From: Tragulus kanchil
Taxonomy: Eukaryota; Chordata; Mammalia; Artiodactyla; Tragulidae
Direction: 5' to 3'
Assembly: GCA_022376925.1 (NCBI GenBank)
Contig: JAIOJX010000032.1
Coordinates: forward strand, 103,842,794-103,906,793
Length of the DNA: 64,000 nt
Shown: positions 19,549-32,336 of the stretch, in pieces
Layout: every line of letters starts with the position of its first letter
Numbering within the stretch: the first letter of the stretch is position 1
Made by a program: the position numbers and the translations under genes
The notes under the pieces: model-generated
Database searches by the model: none
Told to the model about the DNA's origin: nothing
Seen by the model: the letters and a program-made list of their open reading frames with translations, nothing else

Positions 19549-21774
19549 CACACCACAACTTTTCTCCCTAAACTTCTAAGAAAGGATAGCTCCTTTTCTC
19601 CTTCCATGGGCTCAGGGAAGGCAAAATAATTTCAGTTGTAAGATTTTCAGCTGAATGCAAGGAGACGGGTGAATCAGGTGAGAAAAATAGTTACGTAATT
19701 GATTTCTCAAGAGAAAGAGGGAGACGGGGATTGTGTCTTCAAACCCAGGGCACGGGTTCTAGGTCCTGAGACACAGAACAGAACTCTGAAAGAGCTGACA
19801 TGCACTGATAACACACTTGATTCTCTTGGAAGCCTGTAGTGGCCGATGCCCCATTTCGCCTGCATGGGGCTCGCTGGTCCGTGATCTGAAGGCTTCCCTG
19901 GTGGGTGGTGAGTGCCTGCTGCAGGCTGCCGCCTGGGTCAGGAGGCCAGCTGGGGCTACTGGAGCCGGAGGACTGGAGCCAGCTTGTCCTCCTAAGGTGA
20001 TGAAGGCTGGCCTGCAAGGACATTTCTTACGTAGGGTCCACTCCCTGAGTTTGTTTTCTGATCTGATTCTCAGCTCCACAAAAGTGCTGTAAACATTGGG
20101 GTTTTCACATAATGGAGCTTTTCTTACTTATCCAGCTTGTCTGTCACCACAGAACACAGTGACCTCTGCAGCCAGGAAGGAGGGTGGGTGGAGTTTGACC
20201 AAGGATATCGGGAAACCTCCTGTTTATAAAGAAAGCTATCCTGCAGGTTAGTGAGAGGCAGGCAGAATATTTCCATATACCCTTAGGAGTTCTATACCTT
20301 TTTTTTTTTCCTTAAGGACTTGAATGATCTCCTTTGTGTTGTTCTTCCATCAGCATTTTATCAGTTGATAACCTCTCAAGTCTCTTGTGGACAGGAGAGT
20401 CTCTTTGTCTCAAGTTTCCTCTACAGTCTTTGCTTCATCTCCTGTGACGGGGAACTCATTACCTGATGGGACAGCACATTTCAATTTTAGATGGTTAGAA
20501 TGGTTGGAAGTCTGTGTTCTTGGTGTTACCACCATCAAGTGGAAAGATTTCCTCTTCTTATGACAGCGTCTTCGGCGGTAGTGGGGATCAGTTATAGCAA
20601 CTCATTCATGTTCTCTGTTCTTCTCATAAAACTCCTCCGCTTCCACCAGTGGGTTCTTAATAGCTCACACCACAACTTTTCTCCCTAAACTTCTAAGAAA
20701 GGATAGCTCCTTTTCTCCTTCCATGGGCTCAGGGAAGGCAAAATAATTTCAGTTGTAAGATTTTCAGCTGAATGCAAGGAGACGGTGAATCAGGTGAGAA
20801 AAATAGTTACGTAATTGATTTCTCAAGAGAAAGAGGGAGACGGGGATTGTGTCTTCAAACCCAGGGCACGGGTTCTAGGTCCTGAGACACAGAACAGAAC
20901 TCTGAAAGAGCTGACATGCACTGATAACACACTTGATTCTCTTGGAAGCCTGTAGTGGCCGATGCCCCATTTCGCCTGCATGGGGCTCGCTGGTCCGTGA
21001 TCTGAAGGCTTCCCTGGTGGGTGGTGAGTGCCTGCTGCAGGCTGCCGCCTGGGTCAGGAGGCCAGCTGGGGGCTACTGGAGCCGGAGGACTGGAGCCAGC
21101 TTGTCCTCCTAAGGTGATGAAGGCTGGCCTGCAAGGACATTTCTTACGTAGGGTCCACTCCCTGAGTTTGTTTTCTGATCTGATTCTCAGCTCCACAAAA
21201 GTGCTGTAAACATTGGGGTTTTCACATAATGGAGCTTTTCTTACTTATCCAGCTTGTCTGTCACCACAGAACACAGTGACCTCTGCAGCCAGGAAGGAGG
21301 GTGGGTGGAGTTTGACCAAGGATATCGGGAAACCTCCTGTTTATAAAGAAAGCTATCCTGCAGGTTAGTGAGAGGCAGGCAGAATATTTCCATATACCCT
21401 TAGGAGTTCTATACCTTTTTTTTTTTCCTTAAGGACTTGAATGATCTCCTTTGTGTTGTTCTTCCATCAGCATTTTATCAGTTGATAACCTCTCAAGTCT
21501 CTTGTGGACAGGAGAGTCTCTTTGTCTCAAGTTTCCTCTACAGTCTTTGCTTCATCTCCTGTGACGGGGAACTCATTACCTGATGGGACAGCACATTTCA
21601 ATTTTAGATGGTTAGAATGGTTGGAAGTCTGTGTTCTTGGTGTTACCACCATCAAGTGGAAAGATTTCCTCTTCTTATGACAGCTTCTTGGGCGGGTAGT
21701 GGGGGATCAGTTATAGCAACTCATTCATGTTCTCTGTTCTTCTCATAAAACTCCTCCGCTTCCACCAGTGGGTT
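19549..21774 (+). repeat. Tandem direct duplication 3 (copies 19549-20655 and 20666-21774)
   Basis: The offset is 1117 at the start and 1119 at the end because of small indels in base runs: GACGGGTG against GACGGTG, GCTGGGGCT against GCTGGGGGCT, and GTCTTCGGCGGTAG against TTCTTGGGCGGGTAG. The 10-base joint 20656-20665 looks like a shortened, garbled version of the sequence that follows copy 2. No exon is recognised in the unit. Confidence 0.95.
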
Positions 21775-21872
21775 TCCATTTAAAGTAGCTCCTGTTCTGT
21801 TTTGGAAGGCATCTCACTGGCTTCTGGTTTCCCAGTGTTCTTCTGAAAGTGTAGCTTCCAGAACTGACCTCC

Positions 21873-24090
21873 AGCCCCCACGCTTTGGCTCGGCACTCTC
21901 CGAGTGTCTGGAGTTGGCAGGAGGGAGGAGTGCGGAGGGGCCGAAGGCACTCTGGAGTCGGGAACTGGCTGTGATCCGCTCTGCTCTGTGGTAGGTATTA
22001 AGTACGTTCCCAGGCCTGTTTCCTGCTCCCAAATGCCAACATCCCTGCCTCTTAAGTGAGGTTTAGTTTAATCCCCAACCTTACCTAAATGTTACTTCTA
22101 TTATTATTATTACGAGCCGTGGGTAGGATTTCCCTGTGTCACTGAGCGCGTGGGGGGGCACAACAGCGGGATGCCAGCTCCGCCTGGAGCCCTCCTCCCA
22201 CGTGCTTTATTCCCGGGGCCCTGTCCAGCTCGGGGGTATCACTCTTCCTAGGCTGTCTTTAGAGATCAGACGGAACCAGCTCCTCGGTTTACCAGCAGGG
22301 GAAACTGAGACCCAGAGGGGCAGCACGCACCTGTCCCCCTCCTCCTGTCCCCCAGCAGATGGTTCTTTGTGGCTGGAAGCCAGGCTTGTCTCTTGTTGGT
22401 GCTCTCTCTCTGTGCCCTGGAGTGAGGCCCCAGCATCTCGCCCTAAAAACGAGGAGCTTGTATAGCCACTGTGGAACTGCCTATGCAGCTGCTGCTGGAT
22501 GAGCGGCAGTCCTGGGATTTGCACTGGAGCCGAGGCCCGCACTTGGCTTTCTCTCCACTGGCGCTGGGGGCGCTGCCCCTAAGGGGACACACCTGATGAT
22601 AATCCAAGCGTTCAGTGTGCCTGCTACATACAGAGGGCCTGCCGTGCGCAAGGCAGGGGAGGAGAGCTGTCAGAGCTTGGCCGTGAGCTGCTGGGTACAA
22701 GGTGCTCCTGAGGGCAGACGGATCTGTGAGTCTTCATTTTCGAATGTACTGTGCCCGGCGCATAGCAGGTGCTCAGCAAGGATATGCTGAGTGAACCAAA
22801 GGATCTGGATAAGCAGGGCCAAACAATGGGCAAGCTGGGGGGCAGCCTGCCCATCTGGTGGGTTAAATGGAAAAGCAGATTCCTTTTTATCTTGCAGATG
22901 TTCTTAGAGCTCCTGCCCTGTCCTGGATGCTATAGAGGGTTATAAAGGTACAGTCACAGCCCTGCCCTCAAACAGTTTGGCCCAGGAGCCCCCACGCTTT
23001 GGCTCGGCACTCTCCGAGTGTCTGGAGTTGGCAGGAGGGAGGAGTGCGGAGGGGCCGAAGGCACTCTGGAGTCGGGAACTGGCTGTGATCCGCTCTGCTC
23101 TGTGGTAGGTATTAAGTCGTTCCCAGGCCTGTTTCCTGCTCCCAAATGCCAACATCCCTGCCTCTTAAGTGAGGTTTAGTTTAATCCCCAACCTTACCTA
23201 AATGTTACTTCTATTATTATTATTACGAGCCGTGGGTAGGATTTCCCTGTGTCACTGAGCGCGTGGGGGGGCACAACAGCGGGATGCCAGCTCCGCCTGG
23301 AGCCCTCCTCCCACGTGCTTTATTCCCGGGGCCCTGTCCAGCTCGGGGGTATCACTCTTCCTAGGCTGTCTTTAGAGATCAGACGGAACCAGCTCCTCGG
23401 TTTACCAGCAGGGGAAACTGAGACCCAGAGGGGCAGCACGCACCTGTCCCCCTCCTCCTGTCCCCCAGCAGATGGTTCTTTGTGGCTGGAAGCCAGGCTT
23501 GTCTCTTGTTGGTGCTCTCTCTCTGTGCCCTGGAGTGAGGCCCCAGCATCTCGCCCTAAAAACGAGGAGCTTGTATAGCCACTGTGGAACTGCCTATGCA
23601 GCTGCTGCTGGATGAGCGGCAGTCCTGGGATTTGCACTGGAGCCGAGGCCCGCACTTGGCTTTCTCTCCACTGGCGCTGGGGGCGCTGCCCCTAAGGGGA
23701 CACACCTGATGATAATCCAAGCGTTCAGTGTGCCTGCTACATACAGAGGGCCTGCCGTGCGCAAGGCAGGGGAGGAGAGCTGTCAGAGCTTGGCCGTGAG
23801 CTGCTGGGTACAAGGTGCTCCTGAGGGCAGACGGATCTGTGAGTCTTCATTTTCGAATGTACTGTGCCCGGCGCATAGCAGGTGCTCAGCAAGGATATGC
23901 TGAGTGAACCAAAGGATCTGGATAAGCAGGGCCAAACAATGGGCAAGCTGGGGGGCAGCCTGCCCATCTGGTGGGTTAAATGGAAAAAGCAGATTCCTTT
24001 TTTATCTTGCAGATGTTCTTAGAGCTCCTGCCCTGTCCTGGATGCTATAGAGGGTTATAAAGGTACAGTCACAGCCCTGCCCTCAAACAG
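21873..24090 (+). repeat. Tandem direct duplication 4 (copies 21873-22975 and 22987-24090)
   Basis: The copies are offset by 1114 at the start, then 1113 after an indel (TTAAGTACGTTCC against TTAAGTCGTTCC). The 11-base joint 22976-22986 belongs to neither copy. The last 206 bases of copy 2 (from 23885) are the first bases of duplication 5, so that stretch occurs three times. The unit holds MIR-like fragments (GGGGAAACTGAGACCCAGAG) and an L2-like end (GCGCATAGCAGGTGCTCAGC), but no exon that I can support. Confidence 0.95.
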
Positions 24091-26079
24091 GTTAGGAGAG
24101 GAGACCCTACGATCAGGACACTCCTATGCGTGATGGTATAGGAGGGCCTCTGTATACACAGGTTGCCCACCCGCCTTGGCCGTGAGGGTCCTCCCTTGAG
24201 GGGTCTCTCCCCAGCCGCACGGGTAACGTGGTACTCAGGTTCTGGCTAAGTGTGCAGCCGGATGCTTCATTCCAGCTGAAGCTGTGCCCCCCTTCTCCCC
24301 GGGGGCAGGCCCGCCCTCATCCTCACCCTCACCTCGTGGCCTCGCCTCAGCTCCTCTTTAACCCAAGTGACCCCTCAGCATGCTGAGAGGCGGGGTGACC
24401 GGTGAACATGCTAATAAAAGTCATCACTCCTCTCCAGGCGCCAGGCCGTTGTTGGTACGTCTCATTAATTACTCGGCAAAGAGAACATTAGGACTTTAAT
24501 TCAGCGGGCTGGCCTTCCTCCTGGGTGTCCCCTGTGCGGGTGAGAGGTGGAGGTGGCCGGGCTGGCCAGCCATGGAGGGCTGAGGTGGGGGCAGCGGAGT
24601 GCAGGGGCGAATTGGCTCCCTTTTCTTTGCACAGTGTCCGCACCCTCTCCCCGCCCCGCAGCCTTTCAGCCGCACAGCCCGGCCCACCGTGTCCCCGGCT
24701 CACTCTCATTCCCTGCCCCATTCTTGGTGAGTCAGAGCCTTCTGCTGAGAAGGGGCTGTGACCTGTGAGCAGCCCAGGGGCCTCATTTATCAAGGGCCTG
24801 CTGGGGCTGGGTGAGGGGTGCTGGCCACCCTGGGAGACGGCAAGCTGCTCCCCAGACACCATGGCCAGGGTGAGGCTGCCCTGAACCTTCCTGGCTCCCT
24901 CGCTGCCTCCTCCCTTCCCTCCTCTCTTGCCTCTTTGGCACCTCTGTCCTCTAAGTGGGCTCGGTCTGTCTCATCTGCTCAGCAAGGATATGCTGAGTGA
25001 ACCAAAGGATCTGGATAAGCAGGGCCAAACAATGGGCAAGCTGGGGGCAGCCTGCCCATCTGGTGGGTTAAAGGGAAAAAAGCAGATTCCTTTTTATCTG
25101 GCAGATGTTCTTAGAGCTCCTGCCCTGTCCTGGATGCTATAGAGGGTTATAAAGGTACAGTCACAGCCCTGCCCTCAAACAGGTTAGGAGAGGAGACCCT
25201 ACGATCAGGACACTCCTATGCGTGATGGTATAGGAGGGCCTCTGTATACACAGGTTGCCCACCCGCCTTGGCCGTGAGGGTCCTCCCTTGAGGGGTCTCT
25301 CCCCAGCCGCACGGGTAACGTGGTACTCAGGTTCTGGCTAAGTGTGCAGCCGGATGCTTCATTCCAGCTGAAGCTGTGCCCCCCTTCTCCCCGGGGGCAG
25401 GCCCGCCCTCATCCTCACCCTCACCTCGTGGCCTCGCCTCAGCTCCTCTTTAACCCAAGTGACCCCTCAGCATGCTGAGAGGCGGGGTGACCGGTGAACA
25501 TGCTAATAAAAGTCATCACTCCTCTCCAGGCGCCAGGCCGTTGTTGGTACGTCTCATTAATTACTCGGCAAAGAGAACATTAGGACTTTAATTCAGCGGG
25601 CTGGCCTTCCTCCTGGGTGTCCCCTGTGCGGGTGAGAGGTGGAGGTGGCCGGGCTGGCCAGCCATGGAGGGCTGAGGTGGGGGCAGCGGAGTGCAGGGGC
25701 GAATTGGCTCCCTTTTCTTTGCACAGTGTCCGCACCCTCTCCCCGCCCCGCAGCCTTTCAGCCGCACAGCCCGGCCCACCGTGTCCCCGGCTCACTCTCA
25801 TTCCCTGCCCCATTCTTGGTGAGTCAGAGCCTTCTGCTGAGAAGGGGCTGTGACCTGTGAGCAGCCCAGGGGCCTCATTTATCAAGGGCCTGCTGGGGCT
25901 GGGTGAGGGGTGCTGGCCACCCTGGGGAGACGCGGGCAAGCTGCTCCCCAGACACCATGGCCAGGGTGAGGCTGCCCCTGAACCTTCCTGGCTCCCTCGC
26001 TGCCTCCTCCCTTCCCTCCTCTCTTGCCTCTTTGGCACCTCTGTCCTCTAAGTGGGCTCGGTCTGTTCTCCTCATCTGC
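23885..26079 (+). repeat. Tandem direct duplication 5 (copies 23885-24977 and 24979-26079)
   Basis: The offset is 1094 at the start, drifting to about 1102 by the end. Indels concentrate near the joint: copy 1 lacks several bases around CCTGGGAGACGGCAAG (copy 2 reads CCTGGGGAGACGCGGGCAAG) and around GTCTGTCTCATC (copy 2 GTCTGTTCTCCTCATC). The clustering at the end of copy 1 fits a low-quality contig or read end. Confidence 0.95.
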
Positions 26080-28283
26080 CTCCCCTCCTGCCCAGGGGCC
26101 TGTTCTTGGTCCTCTGGGAAGCAGCACAGACCTCCTGCTGGTCTGTCCCTAGACCAGTCCGTCAGGAGTCTCCATTCCCACAGGGAGGCCCATTCACTAC
26201 CCCTAACACCCCACGCCCATCACAAGGACGAGGTCTGGGTGGGGGGGCTTCACTGCCAGGAGTGAAGCCATGCCCAGGGTTTTTCAGCCTCTGCGTGGGG
26301 TTAGTAAGTCTCCTTGTCAGATCCAAGAGGCCGAGGAAAGTCGTTCTAAAGACTTATTCTTGAAAAACCCCAAGTACTCTGGTCCCTGAACGAAGAGGCC
26401 CGAGTGGTCGGGGTGGGAGGAGGAAGACTTCCTTTGAGAAGTGGAGCGGGGGCATGGGACAGTTCTGGGGTGGGCCCTGCGGGGATGCACCATCAGGGCT
26501 TTCAGAAGTAAGGGGGGATGGGGGTGGGAGAAGCGGGCTCCCCTGAGCCCCAGCGTCTGGCACGGTGCCCCTGTCCCTCAGAGCCAGCCCCGCATCCCAG
26601 AGCTGTGTGTGGGATTGGGGGCCTGGGGGGGCCTTGTTTGGCAGCAGGCGCCTATCAGACAACTGGGAAGTGCCAGCGCTTGCCCGGCCATCTGTCCCCG
26701 TCCGCCTGGCTCCCGGCCGCCTTCTGCCTCCCCCAGAAGGCCTGCAGCGTCTGCAGCGAGGCCGCGGAGCCCAGCCGGGGGGGCAGGCGGAGGCCCGTCT
26801 TGCCTTTGTTTATTCCCATCTCATTTTCGGCTCCTGTGCTTTGGACGAGTTGCCAGGTGCCTGAAAAGTTTGCTGTGTAGCCTCGTCGCGGTGGTACCGT
26901 GGTGCGATGGTGGGCCGGAAAGGTGCGTGTGGGGGGCACTTCCTTTCCACGGTGTGTCTGTTGGCTTCGCTGGGGACCTTCCCCTCCCCTCCTTCCCACT
27001 CCCACCACTGTTTTTCTTTTTTGTTGTTGCTGCTTTAGTTTGTAAAGGCGTAGCCCGAGCAGGCCAACTCTCCTGCGATTTGGGTTCACCCACACACCAC
27101 CGTCTCCAAGCTAGTGAAAGGGTTAAAAATTATGGTTAGCCGGCACTTGCAAGATATGGTTGCACACACCTCGGTCTGTTCTCCTCATCTGCCTCCCCTC
27201 CTGCCCAGGGGCCTGTTCTTGGTCCTCTGGGAAGCAGCACAGACCTCCTGCTGGTCTGTCCCTAGACCAGTCCGTCAGGAGTCTCCATTCCCACAGGGAG
27301 GCCCATTCACTACCCCTAACACCCCACGCCCATCACAAGGACGAGGTCTGGGTGGGGGGGCTTCACTGCCAGGAGTGAAGCCATGCCCAGGGTTTTTCAG
27401 CCTCTGCGTGGGGTTAGTAAGTCTCCTTGTCAGATCCAAGAGGCCGAGGAAAGTCGTTCTAAAGACTTATTCTTGAAAAACCCCAAGTACTCTGGTCCCT
27501 GAACGAAGAGGCCCGAGTGGTCGGGGTGGGAGGAGGAAGACTTCCTTTGAGAAGTGGAGCGGGGGCATGGGACAGTTCTGGGGTGGGCCCTGCGGGGATG
27601 CACCATCAGGGCTTTCAGAAGTAAGGGGGGATGGGGGTGGGAGAAGCGGGCTCCCCTGAGCCCCAGCGTCTGGCACGGTGCCCCTGTCCCTCAGAGCCAG
27701 CCCCGCATCCCAGAGCTGTGTGTGGGATTGGGGGCCTGGGGGGGCCTTGTTTGGCAGCAGGCGCCTATCAGACAACTGGGAAGTGCCAGCGCTTGCCCGG
27801 CCATCTGTCCCCGTCCGCCTGGCTCCCGGCCGCCTTCTGCCTCCCCCAGAAGGCCTGCAGCGTCTGCAGCGAGGCCGCGGAGCCCAGCCGGGGGGGCAGG
27901 CGGAGGCCCGTCTTGCCTTTGTTTATTCCCATCTCATTTTCGGCTCCTGTGCTTTGGACGAGTTGCCAGGTGCCTGAAAAGTTTGCTGTGTAGCCTCGTC
28001 GCGGTGGTACCGTGGTGCGATGGTGGGCCGGAAAGGTGCGTGTGGGGGGCACTTCCTTTCCACGGTGTGTCTGTTGGCTTCGCTGGGGACCTTCCCCTCC
28101 CCTCCTTCCCACTCCCACCACTGTTTTTCTTTTTTGTTGTTGCTGCTTTAGTTTGTAAAGGCGTAGCCCGAGCAGGCCAACTCTCCTGCGATTTGGGTTC
28201 ACCCACACACCACCGTCTCCAAGCTAGTGAAAGGGTTAAAAATTATGGGGAAGTTCAGCCGGCACTTGCAAGATATGGTTGCC
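26058..28283 (+). repeat. Tandem direct duplication 6 (copies 26058-27163 and 27171-28283)
   Basis: The offset is 1113 through most of the unit. Near its end copy 1 lacks about nine bases that copy 2 has (GGGGAAGTTCAG around 28248). The unit is GC-rich (for example 26690-26790) and holds open frames up to 232 codons (26441-27139), 290 codons in copy 2 (27554-28426). I regard these as composition-driven: they lack a recognisable domain, contain runs of G/C-rich codons and read on through the duplication boundary. Confidence 0.95.
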
Positions 28284-30370
28284 GTAGCAACAGGCCTTCT
28301 AATCTGGTAGGTGACCTGAGAGACTGGAGAAGATGTAGGGGTTGGTTTGGCATTTCATTATTTCATGAGGCTGCCTCTCCAGCTGGTTTCTCTGCTGAGC
28401 TTAAAGCTTGCTGTTCCTGCCACTAGAATTACTGGCACATTCCAAAACAACAGTGTTGATGGCACAAGCGGTGCGTTAATGGGGGTCCGGCCAGGCAGGG
28501 TGGGAGGAGAGGGAGCTGGGTTCCAGGAGCCCTGGCATGGCACAAAGAGGGGTGCAGGTAGAAGGGTGTGCCCTCAGGTTTGATATCTGCACACAATAGC
28601 CGCCGCCTTAAAACACCCCTGTGTAAGCCAAATCCTGTTTTCTAGTGCTCCAAGTGCTCAGGACAGACGTTTTAGGAGGATTTAAGCAGAATTTCTTTGG
28701 TTTGCCAAGAGTCCTCAGATTTGAGTAAGGGGGAGAGACTCCATTGCAGTGCCTACACTTAACGCCCTCTTCCTTTACTTACCTTCAGGTGGATGTTGTC
28801 CAGAAATTGGTTTATTTAGTTCAGCACACTAGCTGCGTGTCTGCTGTGGACCCAGCCCCGTGCCTGTGGCAGAGAGGCGCAGGACCAATACCTACTTTCA
28901 TTCATTTGGCCAGGGTTGGCCGGATGCCACCTGTGCCAGGCCCTGCAGAGACGGGGTGGTTCCGATCACTCTCCTGGCCTGAGGGGCTCCTCGTGTGTGA
29001 GGGCCCTCCTGCCTACCTCACCCCCTTACTTTTAGAGGCACCTTATATAGAGGACAGGAAGGATTTTTTGGTTTGGAAAGGCACGAGACATTCACATTTC
29101 TCAGTCTACCTTTCTCAGAGGGGTTCTTTCTGTTTGTCCCCTTTTCCCCTGTAATCATCTGGAAACCTATGGGCTCAATCACTGGCGTTTATAGGTGGCC
29201 GGTTCAGAAGTCCAGACCTTCCTAAACATGGAGCCTTATGCAGAGTTCTTTGTCCACTCACGCCTGGGTTCACAGGGATTTTTTGCGTGCGAGCGCCACC
29301 CTCATGGGTCCCAACCCACGAAAGGGTTAAAAATTATGGGGAAGTTCAGCCGGCACTTGCAAGATATGGTTGCCGTAGCAACAGGCCTTCTAATCTGGTA
29401 GGTGACCTGAGAGACTGGAGAAGATGTAGGGGTTGGTTTGGCATTTCATTATTTCATGAGGCTGCCTCTCCAGCTGGTTTCTCTGCTGAGCTTAAAGCTT
29501 GCTGTTCCTGCCACTAGAATTACTGGCACATTCCAAAACAACAGTGTTGATGGCACAAGCGGTGCGTTAATGGGGGTCCGGCCAGGCAGGGTGGGAGGAG
29601 AGGGAGCTGGGTTCCAGGAGCCCTGGCATGGCACAAAGAGGGGTGCAGGTAGAAGGGTGTGCCCTCAGGTTTGATATCTGCACACAATAGCCGCCGCCTT
29701 AAAACACCCCTGTGTAAGCCAAATCCTGTTTTCTAGTGCTCCAAGTGCTCAGGACAGACGTTTTAGGAGGATTTAAGCAGAATTTCTTTGGTTTGCCAAG
29801 AGTCCTCAGATTTGAGTAAGGGGGAGAGACTCCATTGCAGTGCCTACACTTAACGCCCTCTTCCTTTACTTACCTTCAGGTGGATGTTGTCCAGAAATTG
29901 GTTTATTTAGTTCAGCACACTAGCTGCGTGTCTGCTGTGGACCCAGCCCCGTGCCTGTGGCAGAGAGCGCAGGACCAATACCTACTTTCATTCATTTGGC
30001 CAGGGTTGGCCGGATGCCACCTGTGCCAGGCCCTGCAGAGACGGGGTGGTTCCGATCACTCTCCTGGCCTGAGGGGCTCCTCGTGTGTGAGGGCCCTCCT
30101 GCCTACCTCACCCCCTTACTTTTAGAGGCACCTTATATAGAGGACAGGAAGGATTTTTTGGTTTGGAAAGGCACGAGACATTCACATTTCTCAGTCTACC
30201 TTTCTCAGAGGGGTTCTTTCTGTTTGTCCCCTTTTCCCCTGTAATCATCTGGAAACCTATGGGCTCAATCACTGGCGTTTATAGGTGGCCGGTTCAGAAG
30301 TCCAGACCTTCCTAAACATGGAGCCTTATGCAGAGTTCTTTGTCCACTCACGCCTGGGTTCACAGGGATT
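28229..30370 (+). repeat. Tandem direct duplication 7 (copies 28229-29280 and 29320-30370)
   Basis: The offset is 1091, then 1090 after an indel (GAGAGGCGCAGG against GAGAGCGCAGG). The 39-base joint 29281-29319 contains sequence found in neither copy. The first 55 bases overlap the end of duplication 6, making a third occurrence. Both copies carry an X-box-like motif (28278-28291 and 29369-29382). Confidence 0.95.
28278..28291 (+). promoter_or_regulatory. X-box-like RFX motif (also at 29369-29382)
   Basis: GTTGCC-GT-AGCAAC is a perfect RFX half-site pair with a two-base spacer. The identical copy at 29369-29382 comes from the duplication, so it counts as one site. Occupancy is inference. Confidence 0.45.
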
Positions 30371-32336
30371 GCCAATTGGCGGTTCCCTGGGTGTCTTGCT
30401 TTGCCAGGTTTCTTCCCTCTGGAGAGGTTGAGGGTTCTTGGGATTTGTGAGGGAATTTTATAAGGCTTGCTCTCTCTCCTCATTGTGGTTGCAAGCTCTC
30501 TGAAGAAAGGTCTGTGGGTTAAAGGCCAAGTGGGTAGGTTGGAGACTCCCTGCTTCCACTTCATAGATGCAGGAGCGGAGGACCAGGGAGGCAGGAGTGC
30601 GTCTGTTTCCAGGGCTCTGGGATCCCAGGCACGGCCTTGATCCGCTGTACCGAGCCCTTGACGGGCTGTCCACTCGTGTGTGACAGGTGCATGAGAGAGG
30701 TTGGGCCAGAGTGTGGTTCTTGACGGGTGGGAGTTTGGGGAACGAGGAGGTACACCTTCACTGGAGATAGAAAAGGGGTGTGCCCCCTAGTAAGACCAGG
30801 ACAGCAGGACACACTGGCTGCAGGCTTTCGCTTTGTGGGTTCAGAGATGGCATTTGGGGCAGGGGCTAGGAGCCTTGCCCCTGGCTGGTCAGCCTGGCCT
30901 GGTTTTGGGGCAGGACATAGTCTGCCATCTGCAGCTGAGGGGCAGGGTCCAGCCCAGGTCTGGTCCCTTCTGCACTAACCTCATCTTCCTCAACCCCTCG
31001 GGTCCCTGGGTCCATGTCCATGGATGGAAGAAGCATCTTGGCCCAGTCTCTCTTCTCTGCTGCACCTCAGACTGGCTTCTCAGTATAGCATGCGGCTTTA
31101 GAATTTTGGCTAGTCCTTGTCTGTAATTTTGTGTAATTTCATGCATTTCAGTGAGGGCTTGTTGAGTACAACCTCCTTTGTCTTTGAGCTGCAGCGTTGG
31201 GGAGACGGGTCAGGCTGCATTTTGGGGACAGCCTTGGGACCCTGCCTGTTTTTGTGGACCTCCGCAAGAGGGTGGTTGGAATTGGGTTGTTACTCTCCCT
31301 GTAGTTCACCAGGATACTCCAGAGTCTTAATTTTCCTATCGAGAGAGATCGTGGCTTGGGGGTGAGGGTGAGCGTAGTACGTGCACAGGGCCTTTGCAAG
31401 TGGAAGCATCTCCGGGCAGCTAAAAAGAAAGGTCTTCAGGGTTGAAGCCACTGGGATTGGGCTAATTCTGTGTGTGTGTGTGTGTGTGTGTATGTGTGTA
31501 AGAATCACAGGGTGAAGGGAGAAGAGGTGGGTGAGATTTCTGAGACCTTTGGGATGTAAAACAACAGGGGTGTTCAGTCCTTTACGCCGAGCTGATTGTG
31601 AGGCCCACAGCCTTCTCGGGTCTGGGTGTGCTGGGAAAGTGAGCCGGAGGCCTGAGATTTTGAGACCTGTACATTTTGATGGAGACTCACTTCAGAAGTG
31701 TCGTTCATGCCAGGGATCTGTGGTTAATCGAACCTTTATTAATGTGATTTCCTGACTGGTATACCTGCAGCTCCTGGCAGTGAGATCCCTGGAGAGGTGT
31801 TAAAGGTGGTCACTGAGATTAAGAAGATTCCTGGCATTTCTCAGTTTATGTATGACTTCACATCAGAGCCCCCAGGAACTACTAAGTGGGAGTAAGGAAC
31901 TTCTTGTTCTACTGAAGGAAAAAAAAAAAAGACATAGAGGTAACCTGCATCTTTCCCACTTTTGTGTAGATTTTGTCCCAAAGTTCTTCCTCTCAACAAT
32001 AGGCCTGATTTCTGTGGAAAGAATGGATCTGCCCTATTCTAATTAGAGAGCTGAGGCCTCGTTAGATGCAAAATACATAAAACAAACTGGGTTCATCTCC
32101 AAAGTTGGCCGAGATCCTTGGAGAACTGCCTTCCTTTCCCGTTGCAGGGGTGTGGGGGGATTCTTGGTGGATTCCTTACAGATGAGGAAACCAGGGGCTG
32201 CATGGGATGGTCGACCACCTGGGGGACATATTACCTGCAGGGCCACGCCCTAAGTTTCTCGTTTAGATTGAGAGGTTACCATTCAGGGAGTGACCTGCAG
32301 AATCTGCTTATGTTTTGTGGAAGTGGGTGGATTTTC
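30371..32336. other. Single-copy stretch with TG microsatellite, no gene recognised
   Basis: The region opens with a perfect 10-base palindrome GCCAATTGGC at 30371-30380 and contains the TG repeat at 31469-31499 and an A-run at 31919-31930. Open frames under 100 codons lie on both strands. I recognise no repeat family or exon. Confidence 0.45.
31469..31499 (+). repeat. (TG)n microsatellite
   Basis: Eleven uninterrupted TG units are followed by TA and a further short TG run. Confidence 0.95.

Noticed and set aside
20666..21774. A real recent segmental duplication
   Set aside because: Possible for one pair alone, but nineteen pairs of equal period, garbled joints and run-length differences make an assembly cause far more likely.
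22136..23578. Apparent tandem paralogous genes (identical open frames repeated at about 1.1 kb)
   Set aside because: Frames on both strands and non-coding sequence are preserved equally, so the identity reflects duplicated DNA rather than selection on a protein.
27554..28426. Longest open frame (290 codons, plus strand), with a 232-codon version at 26441-27139
   Set aside because: GC-rich, low-complexity translation without a recognisable domain. The two versions are the same duplicated sequence, and the longer one exists because copy 2 continues into the true flank. Overlapping long frames on the other strand show a compositional effect.
30371..30380. Palindrome GCCAATTGGC with a CCAAT core
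   Set aside because: A ten-base palindrome is expected by chance in a window this long, and no promoter context is visible.
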